Source of the DNA: CAYRPN01 sp964426135
Lineage (GTDB): Bacteria; Planctomycetota; Phycisphaerae; Phycisphaerales; Phycisphaeraceae
Assembly: GCA_964426135.1 (NCBI GenBank)
Contig: CAYRPN010000102.1
Location: 1-21,778, forward strand
Reading direction: 5' to 3'
DNA length: 21,778 bases
In this document: positions 1-7,860 of the stretch, piece by piece
How the letters are laid out: every line of letters begins with the position of its first letter
Position numbering within the stretch: the stretch's first letter is position 1
Made by a program: the position numbers and the translations under genes
Notes under the pieces: model-generated
The model's database searches: none
Told to the model about the DNA's origin: nothing
The model's input: the letters and a program-made list of their open reading frames with translations, nothing else

Positions 1-1
1 C

Positions 2-55
2 GGACGACTTGGAAAGTCGTCCCACATGCGATGTTGATCCTGCACGGCTCCTAAA
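2..55 (+). repeat. Dispersed repeat, left contig end
   Basis: Positions 4-55 match the reverse complement of 21727-21778 perfectly over 52 bp. Positions 2-22 form a perfect 9-bp stem (GGACGACTT pairing with AAGTCGTCC) around a 3-base loop GGA. The element ends in the motif CTCCTAAA and runs directly into the heptamer array at 63-104. That both ends of the contig lie in the same repeat suggests a dispersed family that broke the assembly. Confidence 0.85.
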
Positions 56-62
56 GACTAAA

Positions 63-104
63 GGCTATCGGCTAACGGCTAACGGCTAATGGCTAACGGC
101 TAAC
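63..104. repeat. 7-bp tandem repeat array (GGCTAAC)
   Basis: Six consecutive 7-bp units lie at 63-69, 70-76, 77-83, 84-90, 91-97 and 98-104. Four read GGCTAAC; the others are GGCTATC and GGCTAAT. No coding frame is plausible here. The 7-bp period is shared with arrays of other sequence elsewhere in the window, and the consensus is closest to the array just upstream of nuoH (16776-16810). Confidence 0.9.
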
Positions 105-124
105 GGCTCTTCCCCCCGCCCCCG

Positions 125-164
125 AAAAAAAACGTAACCCCAATCGCGACGTGCGACTGGGGTT
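125..164 (-). terminator. Rho-independent terminator of the HU gene
   Basis: Read on the minus strand, positions 164-136 form a hairpin with ACCCCAGTCGC pairing with GCGATTGGGGT (one G-T wobble) around a 5-base loop. A short ACG follows and then eight T residues (125-132 on the plus strand are A). It lies about 80 bases past the HU stop codon. Confidence 0.85.
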
Positions 165-243
165 CGTTTAATGTCACGGTGAACTTGGGCCGGCGACAGC
201 GGATCCCGCACCCCGCTTTCGACCGGCGATTCGAACGATGAAA

Positions 244-552
244 TCAGACAGCCGACTTGAGCGCCTTGAGGGGGCGGATGCGAACCACGCGGCTCGCGGG
301 CTTGGCCTTGAATGTCTGCATCTGGCCGGTGAACCGGTTGAGGCCGACGCGTTCCTTCGTCGCGGCCTTGGCGCGAACGATCATCTTGCACAGGCCCGGA
401 ATCTGGAAAACGCCGGGACCTTTCTTGCTGAGGCTCTTGACGATCTGCTCCGTCAGTGATTCGAAAACGGAAGCGACTTGTTTGCGAGTGAGACCGGTCT
501 TATCGGCGATGCCGCCGAGGACCTGACCTTTGGTGGGGGCTTTTCCTGCCAT
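244..552 (-). CDS. HU-family histone-like DNA-binding protein
   Basis: The 102-residue protein has the HU/IHF length and layout: two N-terminal helices (about 1-42, with the typical run LTRKQVASVFESL), a beta saddle with GVFQIPGLCKMIV at about 48-59, and an arm around 66-88. HU proteins bind and bend DNA as dimers and organise the nucleoid. The C-terminal stretch with VVRIRPLKALK resembles planctomycete HU proteins. At the arm tip, where HU proteins usually carry an N-P dipeptide before the TG, this protein reads LNRFTG, so the intercalating proline appears to be replaced by arginine. The ATG at 552 has a good ribosome site, AAGGAG, eight to nine bases upstream. A hairpin plus T-tract terminator follows at 125-164. 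It stands as a single transcription unit. Confidence 0.93.
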   Translation of the reverse strand: MAGKAPTKGQVLGGIADKTGLTRKQVASVFESLTEQIVKSLSKKGPGVFQIPGLCKMIVRAKAATKERVGLNRFTGQMQTFKAKPASRVVRIRPLKALKSAV

Positions 553-855
553 GTGAGTGCTCTCCTTGCGGGTTGAGGATTTCTGAAAACCATCCGTGAC
601 GTGAGCGAAATATAATGAAATTGCAGGGGTTTTCTAGGGCCTGTCGGAAAAAACCCTGAAAAATCGCAAAATTTCATGAAAAAAGTCGCCAAACAAGCCT
701 GAAAACCGAGTTCTCCACAAGCGTAAAGGCCGCGACACGGGTCTTGAGCAGGAATACGGTTTCAACCGCCCGGGCGCCGCCGACTGAAACGCCGCATCGC
801 CTCATCAGCGAATGAGCCGTCTTCATCGCGACAAATTGGCCTCCGTAAGACGGTC

Positions 856-922
856 CCCCATTTCGCCGGCGGGCTTGCCCGCCGAGGGCGTCTCGGCGGG
901 CAAGCCCGCCGGCTAAATGGGG
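856..922 (+). repeat. TTTAGC-type inverted repeat, copy a
   Basis: Two arms of about 29 bp face each other, each containing the palindrome GGCGGGC-TT-GCCCGCC. The right arm ends GGCTAAAT; the left begins ATTTCGCC, one base different from the TTTAGCC of its relative. The reverse complement of 15514-15601 matches the same block, including the spacer GGGCGTC and flanking GGTCCCCCATTT, so this is the same element in opposite orientation. Homology continues on the right through a block ending CCTAAGC, which abuts the 88-bp repeat at 941. Confidence 0.9.
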
Positions 923-940
923 AACTTACTTCGGTCCCGC

Positions 941-1028
941 TCCTAAGCCGGCCAAGCCGGAAGGGCCAAGGGTAGAGGGATAAGAACTTCTGCGCGCCGC
1001 GCGTAGAAGTTGCAGGGTCAGAATCTAA
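941..1028 (+). repeat. 88-bp dispersed repeat, copy 1
   Basis: It matches 12955-13042 over exactly 88 bp with 7 differences, all in the second half. The first 46 bases are identical. The second half forms a hairpin of about 12 bp (AACTTCTG pairing with TAGAAGTT plus a CGCG inner stem). The 3' end reads CAGAATCTAA. The function is unknown; it could be a structured non-coding RNA or a miniature mobile element. Confidence 0.9.
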
Positions 1029-1208
1029 GCAACACGAGGCGATGAGTTGGAGCGAGAACAAGAGAGCGGCGCGCGTGATGGCGGTGTGCCAATCGCGCCC
1101 TTTCAGGCTCAAGAAAGATGCGCGCCTCGAGTCACGCAACTTTCGCCAGGGACGCCGCTGCCGGATGAATCGGCGTTCTCGCTTTGCATTTCCTGCTCTG
1201 AAAATAGG

Positions 1209-1231
1209 CGCGGCAAGCCGCGTCGCTAAAC
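1209..1231 (-). repeat. Single TTTAGC-type palindromic arm
   Basis: The palindrome CGCGGC-AA-GCCGCG (1209-1222) is followed by TCGCTAAAC, that is, GTTTAGCGA on the opposite strand. It has the same design as the arms at 11753 and 12691 but a different stem sequence and no facing partner nearby. Confidence 0.7.
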
Positions 1232-1318
1232 CATGAACCTCTTGCCTGCTGATGACTTACACTTTCATCCTCTCAGTGTGTGACAACAGTCACATGACGG
1301 ACTGCATTGCATTTCCGG

Positions 1319-1516
1319 CTTTGCATTTCTCGCTTTGCATTTCGCGCTTTGCATTTTTCGCTTTGCATTTTTCGCTTTGCACTCTCACGCTGTGCTTCTC
1401 ACTGTTGGCATCGCACTTCGTGCTTCGGACTCTGGGGAAGCCCGCACTTCGAACTTTGCACTTGGCACTTTGCACTTGGCACTTGGCACTTGGCACTTGC
1501 TACTTTGCACTTCTTA
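1319..1516. repeat. Long degenerate 7-bp-period array
   Basis: The left part (1319-1374) has four 14-bp units starting CTTTGCATTT, which is two heptamers per unit. After a degenerate middle, the right part (1447-1516) runs in exact 7-bp steps: ten consecutive units such as CTTTGCA and CTTGGCA. It ends 17 bp before the mreC stop codon. The sequence is repetitive in all frames and does not look coding. Confidence 0.9.
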
Positions 1517-1532
1517 CCTCTCACCTCTCCAC

Positions 1533-2438
1533 TCACTCCTTCACCAGCACCATCACGCGCGTCAGCCGGCGAAGTTCGCGCAGCGGCTGCACGATGACCC
1601 GCATGCGGAGTTTCGGGTCGTCCGGATCATCCTCGGTGCGCACGACCTGCCCGACGATGAAGCCCGCCGCCTCATCGGGCCAGCGCGAGTCCGTCGCCGC
1701 CACGCCCTCGGCCAATCGCAGGTGCGCCAGATCACCCGCCTGGATCGGATCGCCGCGCGCCGCCACCGCGGTGAATAATTCCTTGCCTCGTTCGGCGCCC
1801 AGTTGCAGGCGAATCTCCCGGCCGCCGGAGGCCGCGATCGTCGTCCCGCCGGCCTTGGCGGCCGCGCCGTCGCCGGGCGCTTTCAGACGCACGTCCAGAA
1901 GCTGCCCCGACTGGTTGATCAGGCTCACCGTCGCCGTCGTCGCCGACACCGACGCGACCCGGCCCACCAGATTGGAGCCGCTGATGACCGCCTGCCCCGG
2001 CGCCAGTCCGTGATTGCTGCCCCGGTTGATGGTGATCGTCGGGGCGGAACCGCCCTGCCACGTCGTGACGCCGGCATCGATCAACTGCACCTTCCTCAAC
2101 TGCAGCGCCGCCTCCAGTCGCACCGCGGCGAGCTCGGCGATGCGCTGCTGCGCCCCGCGAAGTTCGTCCTCGAGCTGCGCCACGCGCTGCGACAGGCGCT
2201 GATTCTGCTCCTGCAACTGGCTCGCATCGCCGAGAGGGAGGATGGGCGGCGCTTCACCGCGTGCCCAGTTGGAAAACGCATGCACCGGCTTCTGCATGGG
2301 AGCGAGCACGAGCATGAGCAATCGGCGCGGCGGCCCCGCGATGGCGGTGGCGATATCCAGCCGCGCCAGACTGCTGAACAGCAGGGCCGCGATGAGCAGT
2401 TGAAGCAGGCGGCGTGGCGAGAGGAACGAGCGGCGCAT
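1533..2438 (-). CDS. mreC: Rod shape-determining protein MreC-like
   Basis: The 301-residue protein has MreC architecture: a short cytoplasmic start, one membrane segment at about 9-29, a coiled coil at about 73-115 that starts QLQEQNQRLSQRVAQLE, and a periplasmic beta domain at about 118-300. The diagnostic run INRGSNHGLAPGQAVI followed by NLVGRV (about 137-161) is the conserved MreC motif. MreC forms filaments or dimers in the periplasm and links the MreB cytoskeleton to the peptidoglycan elongation enzymes. The ATG at 2438 has AGGA about seven bases upstream. No mreB, mreD, mrdA or rodA lies nearby, unlike the usual cluster. The stop is followed directly by the heptamer array. Confidence 0.85.
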   Translation of the reverse strand: MRRSFLSPRRLLQLLIAALLFSSLARLDIATAIAGPPRRLLMLVLAPMQKPVHAFSNWARGEAPPILPLGDASQLQEQNQRLSQRVAQLEDELRGAQQRIAELAAVRLEAALQLRKVQLIDAGVTTWQGGSAPTITINRGSNHGLAPGQAVISGSNLVGRVASVSATTATVSLINQSGQLLDVRLKAPGDGAAAKAGGTTIAASGGREIRLQLGAERGKELFTAVAARGDPIQAGDLAHLRLAEGVAATDSRWPDEAAGFIVGQVVRTEDDPDDPKLRMRVIVQPLRELRRLTRVMVLVKE

Positions 2439-2573
2439 GCGGGCATCCTACCGCGAATGGAAACGCGGTCAGTCGTGCAACCGGCAGCGCAAAATGCGGA
2501 GGGCGTCGTCCAGATGCTCGGCGTTGTCAGAACTGCGAACGTCAGTAAGGAACGAAACACCGTGGATACCCGA

Positions 2574-3983
2574 TCAAACCAGTTCCTTGATCGGCTCGCC
2601 AAACGGCAGAATATGCATGGGCCGGCCCTGATGATCGTTGAACGCGCCGTGGTAGTCGATGCCCAGGTGCTGATACGCCGTGGCCCACAGATCGTTGGGA
2701 GTCAACGGGCGATCCTTCGGATAGGCGCCGTCCTTGTCGGTGGAGCCGATGACCTGCCCGGTCTTCACCGCGCCGCTCACCAGCACGCTCATCGCGTTGG
2801 GCCAGTGGTCGCGGCCGGGGCGGCCGTTCTTGTCCTCGATGCGCGGGCTTCGGCCGAACTCGCCGGTGACGATGACCATCAGCTTCTTGTTCAGTCCGCG
2901 TGCGTACACGTCTTCGATCAGCGCGGTGACCGCCTGATCCAGGTACGGCAAGCGCCAGCGGGCGTCGATGAAGATGTGGCAGTTGACCGCGTGGCTGTCC
3001 CAGTTGTAAAGGGCGTCGTGCGGGATCGCCCCGCCGCCGGCCGGGTTCTCCATCACCACCGTGACGAACGAGCAGCCCGCCTCAATGAGGCGACGGCCCA
3101 GTAATGCCCGCTGTCCCCACGCATGGTGGCCGTAGCGGGCGCGAAGCTCGGGCTTCTCCTTCGACAGATCGAACGCCTCGCGGGCCGCGCTGCTCGTGAG
3201 CAGTTCCAACGCCCGGCGGTTGTAGGTGTCCATCGCTTCCATCGTGCCTGACGCATCCAGATCGCGGCGCATGCGGTCGAAGCCCTTGAGCATCGTCATG
3301 CGATCGTCGAGCCGGCTCGCCATCGCCGGCTGCAACGCGAGGTTGCGGACTTCGAAATTGGCTTTCGAAGGGTTGCCGCCGACGATGAAGGGGTTGTACG
3401 CGGGGCCCAGGTAGGCGGCGCCGTGCGAGAACGTGTCGACCCCTTCGCGTCCCGGCGGGGTGAGTTGAATGACATTGGGCAGGCCGCGGGTGATGTGCTC
3501 GCGGCACTTGCTGACGATGGTGGGCACCGCCGGGGCGTCGTTGACGAATCCATCGGGCTGCGCGGGTTTGCGGCCGGTGAGGAAACGCTTGTGTCCACCG
3601 CCGTGATCGGCGAACTCGTGATGGATGGAGCGGATGAGGGTGTACTTGTCCGCGCACTTGGCGTGCAGCGGCAGCATTTCGCTGACATCGATGCCCGGGA
3701 CATTGGTGCGGATGGGCAGGAAATCGCCGCGAATTTCATCGGGCGCGTTGGGCTTGAGGTCATACGTCTCATGATGCGGCGGCCCGCCGGAGAGCCAGAC
3801 GAGCAGCACCGCGGTGTCCGGCGCGGAGGTCACTTTGCCCGCGGAAGCCTGGGCGCTGTCGCGCAAACGCAGCAGATCGGAGAGGCACAGACCGGTGGCG
3901 GACAGCCCGCCGATCTGCAGAAAGCTGCGGCGGGTGAGCGGGCTTTGCGGGCCTGAACAGCGTTGCGACGAATGGCGGAGCAT
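2574..3983 (-). CDS. DUF1501 family protein, Tat-exported
   Basis: The 469-residue protein begins with a twin-arginine signal (TRRSFLQIGG at about 17-26). It then shows typical DUF1501 landmarks: WLSGGPPHHETYDLKP at about 63-78, RSIHHEFADHGGGH at about 118-131, and a C-terminal GEFGRSP, GRDHWPNAMS, GQVIGSTD and HILPFGEPIKEL. DUF1501 proteins are very abundant in Planctomycetota, have an alkaline-phosphatase/sulfatase-like fold and usually sit beside cytochrome-like DUF1549/DUF1553 proteins, none of which are present here. The biochemical activity of the family is not established. The ATG at 3983 has GAGG about six bases upstream. Length and ends look intact. Confidence 0.93.
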   Translation of the reverse strand: MLRHSSQRCSGPQSPLTRRSFLQIGGLSATGLCLSDLLRLRDSAQASAGKVTSAPDTAVLLVWLSGGPPHHETYDLKPNAPDEIRGDFLPIRTNVPGIDVSEMLPLHAKCADKYTLIRSIHHEFADHGGGHKRFLTGRKPAQPDGFVNDAPAVPTIVSKCREHITRGLPNVIQLTPPGREGVDTFSHGAAYLGPAYNPFIVGGNPSKANFEVRNLALQPAMASRLDDRMTMLKGFDRMRRDLDASGTMEAMDTYNRRALELLTSSAAREAFDLSKEKPELRARYGHHAWGQRALLGRRLIEAGCSFVTVVMENPAGGGAIPHDALYNWDSHAVNCHIFIDARWRLPYLDQAVTALIEDVYARGLNKKLMVIVTGEFGRSPRIEDKNGRPGRDHWPNAMSVLVSGAVKTGQVIGSTDKDGAYPKDRPLTPNDLWATAYQHLGIDYHGAFNDHQGRPMHILPFGEPIKELV

Positions 3984-4092
3984 CGGTTTCCTCGAAAGCA
4001 GGGACAGCCGTCGAAACCAGCCTATTCAGTATATCGTCGAAACGAGGTCGACCAAGGTGAAAGTACGGCTCGTTTCGGCAGGAACCTTCAAC

Positions 4093-4145
4093 GTTTAGCC
4101 GTCGAGCCTTGCTCGACGCGAAGGACGCGAAGACGCAAGACCACG
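4093..4145 (+). repeat. TTTAGC-type arm plus short heptamer run
   Basis: GTTTAGCC (4093-4100) is followed by a perfect 7-bp stem, GTCGAGC-CTT-GCTCGAC (4101-4117). Directly after it comes a degenerate 7-bp series (4118-4145) with units such as GCGAAGG, ACGCGAA and GACGCAA. The arm lacks a facing partner. It lies between the DUF1501 and HAD genes and could also act as a transcript 3' end structure. Confidence 0.6.
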
Positions 4146-4169
4146 CAGCCCGGCGAGCCTTCGAACAAT

Positions 4170-4988
4170 CTATTGCATCGCGGAGAGCAACTCGCGCAGA
4201 TCCTGGAACACCCGATGCGGCCGAATGCGGCCAAGCTCGATCTCCTCGCGTGTCGCCACGCCGGTGAGAACGATCGCCGTCGTCATGCCCACGCTCAGGC
4301 CGCCCGCCACGTCGGATTCGAGATTGTCGCCCACCAATAGGCAGCGCTGCGGCGGGACGCGAAGCCGCTCGCACAGGTGCAGGAAAAACTCCGGATCCGG
4401 TTTGCCCGCGTAATGGACGCGATGGCGAGGCAGCCCCGCGGCGAATGCGAAAAGCTCGCCCCATGCGCCCGACCCGAAATCAGGCAACCCGTCGTACATG
4501 AAGGTGCGATCCGGGCAGCCCACGAGCAGTTCCGCGCCCTGCCGCAGGTGATAAAGCCCGACCACCGCGCGGGCATAGCTGAAGTCCACGGCGTTCTCGC
4601 GCATGTGCGAGCCGACGCACACCACGTCCACCGGCTCGCGCGTCGAGTCCACGAACACCGCCGTGTCCTTCAGTTCATCATGCAACTGCTCGCCGGCGAA
4701 GTTGAAGACGCGCGGCTTCGCCGCGCCGCCGAAGCGGGCGCGAATCCAGTCCGCCATCGCCTGGCCGCTCGTGTAGATCGATTCGCGCGGCGCGTCGATC
4801 CCCGCCTTCGCCAGTCGCCGCACCTGCTGCGCCAACGTCACGGCGCTGTTGTTGGTGACGAATGCGTGCGGCAGTTGCAACTGGCGAATCCGAGTGACCA
4901 GTTCCACCGCACCGTCCAGCGCGCGATGATGCGAACAGAGCGTGCCGTCGACGTCGAACAGGATGGCGGCGAAGTCGGTCAGATGCAT
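4170..4988 (-). CDS. HAD superfamily IIA hydrolase (NagD-like)
   Basis: The 272-residue protein has all four HAD motifs: ILFDVDGTL (nucleophile and acid Asp12 and Asp14), FVTNNSA (motif II), GKPDPEFF (motif III lysine) and LVGDNLESDVAGG (motif IV). The insert between motifs II and III fits a class IIA (C2) cap, as in NagD and AraL sugar-phosphate or nucleotide phosphatases. The substrate cannot be read from sequence. I place the start at the ATG at 4988 because the open frame upstream runs through a GTAG-type inverted repeat and is low-complexity. No strong ribosome site is visible. The protein is predicted cytoplasmic and stands alone, with no nag genes nearby. Confidence 0.9.
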   Translation of the reverse strand: MHLTDFAAILFDVDGTLCSHHRALDGAVELVTRIRQLQLPHAFVTNNSAVTLAQQVRRLAKAGIDAPRESIYTSGQAMADWIRARFGGAAKPRVFNFAGEQLHDELKDTAVFVDSTREPVDVVCVGSHMRENAVDFSYARAVVGLYHLRQGAELLVGCPDRTFMYDGLPDFGSGAWGELFAFAAGLPRHRVHYAGKPDPEFFLHLCERLRVPPQRCLLVGDNLESDVAGGLSVGMTTAIVLTGVATREEIELGRIRPHRVFQDLRELLSAMQ

Positions 4989-5043
4989 GGGGCGGCGGCG
5001 GCGTTGGGTGATGGGGGTTGCGGGTTGGGGGTTGGCGACTTGT

Positions 5044-5205
5044 GTAGGGTGCGTCAAGGCTCGGCGCGGACGCACCACAGTCAACAGTGATGCGTCATTT
5101 GCGATCACGCACCCGGACAAATGACGACGCAACACCAGCGCCAACAGATTAGTTTCACCGGGCACACAACATGGTGCGTCCGCGCCGAGCCTTGACGCAC
5201 CCTAC
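5044..5205. repeat. Inverted pair of GTAG-footed REP-like palindromes
   Basis: Positions 5044-5076 read GTAG, then GGTGCGTC and its partner GGACGCACC around a 12-bp loop. 5173-5205 is the same 33-bp unit in inverse orientation. The space between holds another stem: TGCGTCATTTG near 5094 facing CAAATGACGACGCA near 5118. A third copy lies at 7011-7033. The GTAG foot beside a palindrome matches classic REP/BIME design. Confidence 0.85.
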
Positions 5206-5220
5206 GTGCGGCGTGCTTCT

Positions 5221-6837
5221 TCACCGCGGCGCCACAAACGCCGCGTGCAGCACGATCGTCTGGCTGCCTTTCCGCGGCCGCCAGTCAAGCTCGAAAACCA
5301 GCGTGTCGTCCACCTTGAATCGCTTCGCAACCGCGTCAGGAAAAGCATCGAAGATCGCGTGTTGCTTTCCGTCCTGATCCACCGCGACCCACACGATGAC
5401 CGCGCCGCGCTTTCGCACTTCCTCATCATCGAGCCAGGGCGAACGCCGGCGGTCGCCATCCAGGTAAACGCGCGGCCGATCCGGCGAGTACCACGCGACG
5501 CTGCCGGCGTACCACTCGTCGCCGATGACGATGGGCAGCGGCGATGCGTAACGCTGACGCCACTGTCGTGTGATCTCGGCAGCGAGGCGCGGGCCTGGAA
5601 AGCTGGTGCGATGCTCACTGGGCTCGCGATCGCCCCTCAGCGCGACGCCGCCGTAGGCGACGACCGAAACGCAGAGCACCATGAGCACGAGTCGCGTGAA
5701 TCGCCGCAGTTCGTTCGCCGACGCGCTGATGGGAAAATATGCCGCCAGCGCGATGCCGGTCATCGACAGCATCGGCGTCGCCCACATCGTGCGGAGGCGC
5801 ATGCCGGTGAACAGCGAAAGCAGCGCCAGCGTCAGCACCGGCCCCACCGCCATCATCAGCGCGAATCGGCGTGCATCGTGCGCGCTTTCCACCGATGCAA
5901 TCTCCATTGCGGCGATCGACGTTGCGCTGCCCGCGTCGCTTGTCGGGCCGTTTCCTCGGCGCACGGGTTTCGCAAACAGGAACAAGGCGACCGCGCCGCC
6001 CGCGATGGCAGCCATGCTCGCTGCGAATTTCAGCGGATTCACGAGATGATCCAGCAGTGACCGGTCCGATCCCGCGCCGGCTTCCGCGCGACGAAGCCCG
6101 TAGCGCAGCGTCTTGAAATCATGCTCGATCATCCACATCACGTGCGGCGCGAGCATGAGCAAACACACAGCCGCCGCCAGATAAGGCCCCGGCGAACGAA
6201 AGATCTTTCCACGCCTCGGCGACCACACCGCGTAAACCGCCATCGGCACCAGCATCGTCAGGCCCAGGTATTTCGAGAGCGCCGCCAGCGCCGCGCAGAT
6301 GCCCAGGCCCGACCAGGCCCCAAGCGATCCCGTCCGCGTCGCCCGCCAGAAGCAGAACGTGCCGATCGCCCACAGTGGCATTTGGATGACGTTGACGTTG
6401 AACTCAGGCGTGGTGTAGTTGAAGAAGAAAATGCCTTCGAGCACGAGCGTCGCCGCCATCGCCGCATTCGTCGCCTGCGGTTGACCGGTGATCGTCGCCA
6501 GCACTTCGCTCGCCAATCGGTAGACCGTCAGCAGCGTCAACACCACGCATAGCTGGCTCAGCAGATACAGCCCCGCATCCGTGCCAAAGCCCAGCGTCGC
6601 GAAAATCTCCGGCAGCCAGGCGCTCAGCGGCGGATGCTTGTCGTAGCCCCACTGCCACTCGTGCCCCCACGCCAGCGCTTCGATCGTGTCCAGCGGAAGA
6701 TTGCGATTCACCGCGGCCGGCACCAGCGTCCAAAGCATCACATGCATCACCACCAGCCCGCCGATCACGCGGCCGGGCGACGGCCCCGCGCGATCGCCCG
6801 GCACCGGTGACACCGCGATATTCGGCGAGAGATCCAC
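5221..6837 (-). CDS. GT39-type membrane glycosyltransferase
   Basis: The protein (538 residues from a GTG at 6837) is rich in membrane helices through roughly residue 430 and ends in a soluble domain. Near the N terminus, after the first helix, it has an acidic site, LPLDTIEA (Asp at about 50), and WGYDKHPPLSAWLPE (about 64-78). This is the DE-plus-HPPL signature of the GT39/ArnT/PMT superfamily, which transfers sugars from polyprenyl-phosphate donors on the outer face of the membrane. The start is uncertain: the frame stays open to a TTG at 6984, but that stretch overlaps an inverted repeat (6889-6972), so I prefer the GTG. No ribosome site decides it. Acceptor and sugar are unknown. Confidence 0.85.
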   Translation of the reverse strand: MDLSPNIAVSPVPGDRAGPSPGRVIGGLVVMHVMLWTLVPAAVNRNLPLDTIEALAWGHEWQWGYDKHPPLSAWLPEIFATLGFGTDAGLYLLSQLCVVLTLLTVYRLASEVLATITGQPQATNAAMAATLVLEGIFFFNYTTPEFNVNVIQMPLWAIGTFCFWRATRTGSLGAWSGLGICAALAALSKYLGLTMLVPMAVYAVWSPRRGKIFRSPGPYLAAAVCLLMLAPHVMWMIEHDFKTLRYGLRRAEAGAGSDRSLLDHLVNPLKFAASMAAIAGGAVALFLFAKPVRRGNGPTSDAGSATSIAAMEIASVESAHDARRFALMMAVGPVLTLALLSLFTGMRLRTMWATPMLSMTGIALAAYFPISASANELRRFTRLVLMVLCVSVVAYGGVALRGDREPSEHRTSFPGPRLAAEITRQWRQRYASPLPIVIGDEWYAGSVAWYSPDRPRVYLDGDRRRSPWLDDEEVRKRGAVIVWVAVDQDGKQHAIFDAFPDAVAKRFKVDDTLVFELDWRPRKGSQTIVLHAAFVAPR

Positions 6838-6888
6838 ACGGGCAATGTAACCGCAAAAAAAGTCGCCAGTGCGCCGCGCTGCATTCGC

Positions 6889-6972
6889 CGGGTGGCCGGG
6901 CCTGAGTCGGCGAAGCCCCGGAACAAGCCACCAAAAGGCACCGGGGCGTCGAAGACTCCTCCCCGGCCACCC
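6889..6972. repeat. Long inverted repeat (GGGTGGCCGGG)
   Basis: GGGTGGCCGGG at 6890-6900 faces CCCGGCCACCC at 6962-6972. Inside, a second near-complementary pair (GTCGGCGAAGCCCCGG at 6906-6921 and CCGGGGCGTCGAAGAC at about 6941-6956) extends the structure. It lies upstream of the GT39 gene on its coding strand and may end up in its 5' leader. Confidence 0.75.
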
Positions 6973-7010
6973 AAGTGTTTTCAATCGAGCTCACGAACTT
7001 AGCGCGTCCG

Positions 7011-7033
7011 CGCCGAGCCTTGACGCACCCTAC
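7011..7033 (-). repeat. Third GTAG REP-like copy, partial
   Basis: The minus strand reads GTAGGGTGCGTCAAGGCTCG and continues identically to the copies at 5044 and 5173, but the far arm is degenerate (GCGCGTC instead of GGTGCGTC). Confidence 0.8.
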
Positions 7034-7111
7034 GCGGAGCCGAGCAGAAAGAGAACGATTTCGCCGCCGAAGTTCACCGCTTGATAACGGGTTACGACAC
7101 TGACAGGAAAA

Positions 7112-7705
7112 TCACTCGCGCGTCGGCTTCGCGGCGGCTTCCTCCGCCGCCTTGCGGGCCATTTCCTCGCGAACTTTGCGAGCCCGCGCCTCGGCGTCGC
7201 GGGTCTTGCGGATCACCTTCTCGCGCTCGACGCTGTCGAGGGAACTGAGGCGGTCCGTCGCCTGCGCGATGGTTTCGCCACGTGGCCGCAGGTTCAAGTG
7301 CTTGAGCGCCAGACGCACGAGTTCCTCCCGGCGATCCGGGTCGAGTACCGTCGCATCCGCCTTGAGCACGAGCGAGGCTTCCGCCAGTCCGCGCTCGAAG
7401 AGATTCCCCATGCGCGGTCCAAGATCCTTGCGGGCGACAAACCACGGATCGCGAAGCAGCCAGGTGAGCACCGCCGTCAGGCGCAGGCGATTGGGCGCGG
7501 CGGCGGCGGTCGGCGTCGCTGCGACGATCGCATCGACCGACACGGGCACCGGCAAATCCATCGCGCGAAAATGATCGCACACCAACGCGGCGACATCGAT
7601 AGCGCCGGTCGTTTTGCCGGCAACCTGCGGCGGCAGCAGGAACTCCGGCGGACATTCCGCCAGTCGGCGCGTCAGCGATTCCAGCAGCGGGCCTTCGTCA
7701 GTCAT
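7112..7705 (-). CDS. Conserved-looking protein of unknown function
   Basis: This 197-residue protein belongs to no family I can name with confidence. It opens with LLESLTRRLAECPPEFLLPP (about 7-26). A helical central region follows (AALVCDHFRAM, LTAVLTWLLRDPWFVARKDL). The end (about 155-197) is a charged, Ala/Arg/Glu-rich helix, probably a coiled coil. No signal peptide or membrane segment is seen, so it is likely cytoplasmic. It lies downstream of and codirectional with the metallopeptidase/VWA gene, separated by a 410-bp inverted-repeat element and the assembly gap. That suggests, but does not prove, a shared role. I chose the ATG at 7705 because the upstream frame continues toward repeat sequence. 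No clear ribosome site is visible. Confidence 0.75.
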   Translation of the reverse strand: MTDEGPLLESLTRRLAECPPEFLLPPQVAGKTTGAIDVAALVCDHFRAMDLPVPVSVDAIVAATPTAAAAPNRLRLTAVLTWLLRDPWFVARKDLGPRMGNLFERGLAEASLVLKADATVLDPDRREELVRLALKHLNLRPRGETIAQATDRLSSLDSVEREKVIRKTRDAEARARKVREEMARKAAEEAAAKPTRE

Positions 7706-7860
7706 GGGTGATGCTCTGCGGGGAGGGTCGCGGATGATTAGACCTTGACGCGGGCCCAGGGTGCAAATCGCCGCGGACATGAAATCCCCCGTTTAGCGGT
7801 GGCCCGACAGGGCCACGCTGGCGCGGCGCATGGACGATTGCCAAGCCGGTGGTGATCCGC

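Larger units (their letters stand above)
553..1532. other. Gene-free, repeat-rich intergenic region
   Basis: I see no convincing gene in this 980-bp interval; the short open frames overlap repeats and match no family I recognise. It holds the AT-rich HU upstream region (about 600-700, with a weak -10-like TATATT on the minus strand at 614-609), a TTTAGC-type inverted repeat (856-922), an 88-bp dispersed repeat (941-1028), a lone palindromic arm (1209-1231), a single stray copy of the CTTTGCATTT unit near 1180, and a long heptamer array (1319-1516). Confidence 0.7.

Noticed and set aside
762..1236. Short frames in the 1-kb gap on both strands
   Set aside because: They overlap dispersed repeats, lack ribosome sites and have no recognisable domain.
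1252..2013. Leu/Cys/Phe/Ser-rich plus-strand frame over the heptamer array
   Set aside because: The repetitive protein is produced by the 7-bp array and the second half is antisense to mreC.
1803..3104. 433-residue plus-strand frame
   Set aside because: It crosses antisense to both mreC and the DUF1501 gene and shows only Arg/Ala/Val-rich low-information sequence.
4989..5165. N-terminal extension of the HAD gene
   Set aside because: It translates a GTAG-type repeat and low-complexity sequence; family members start just before the FDVDGT motif.
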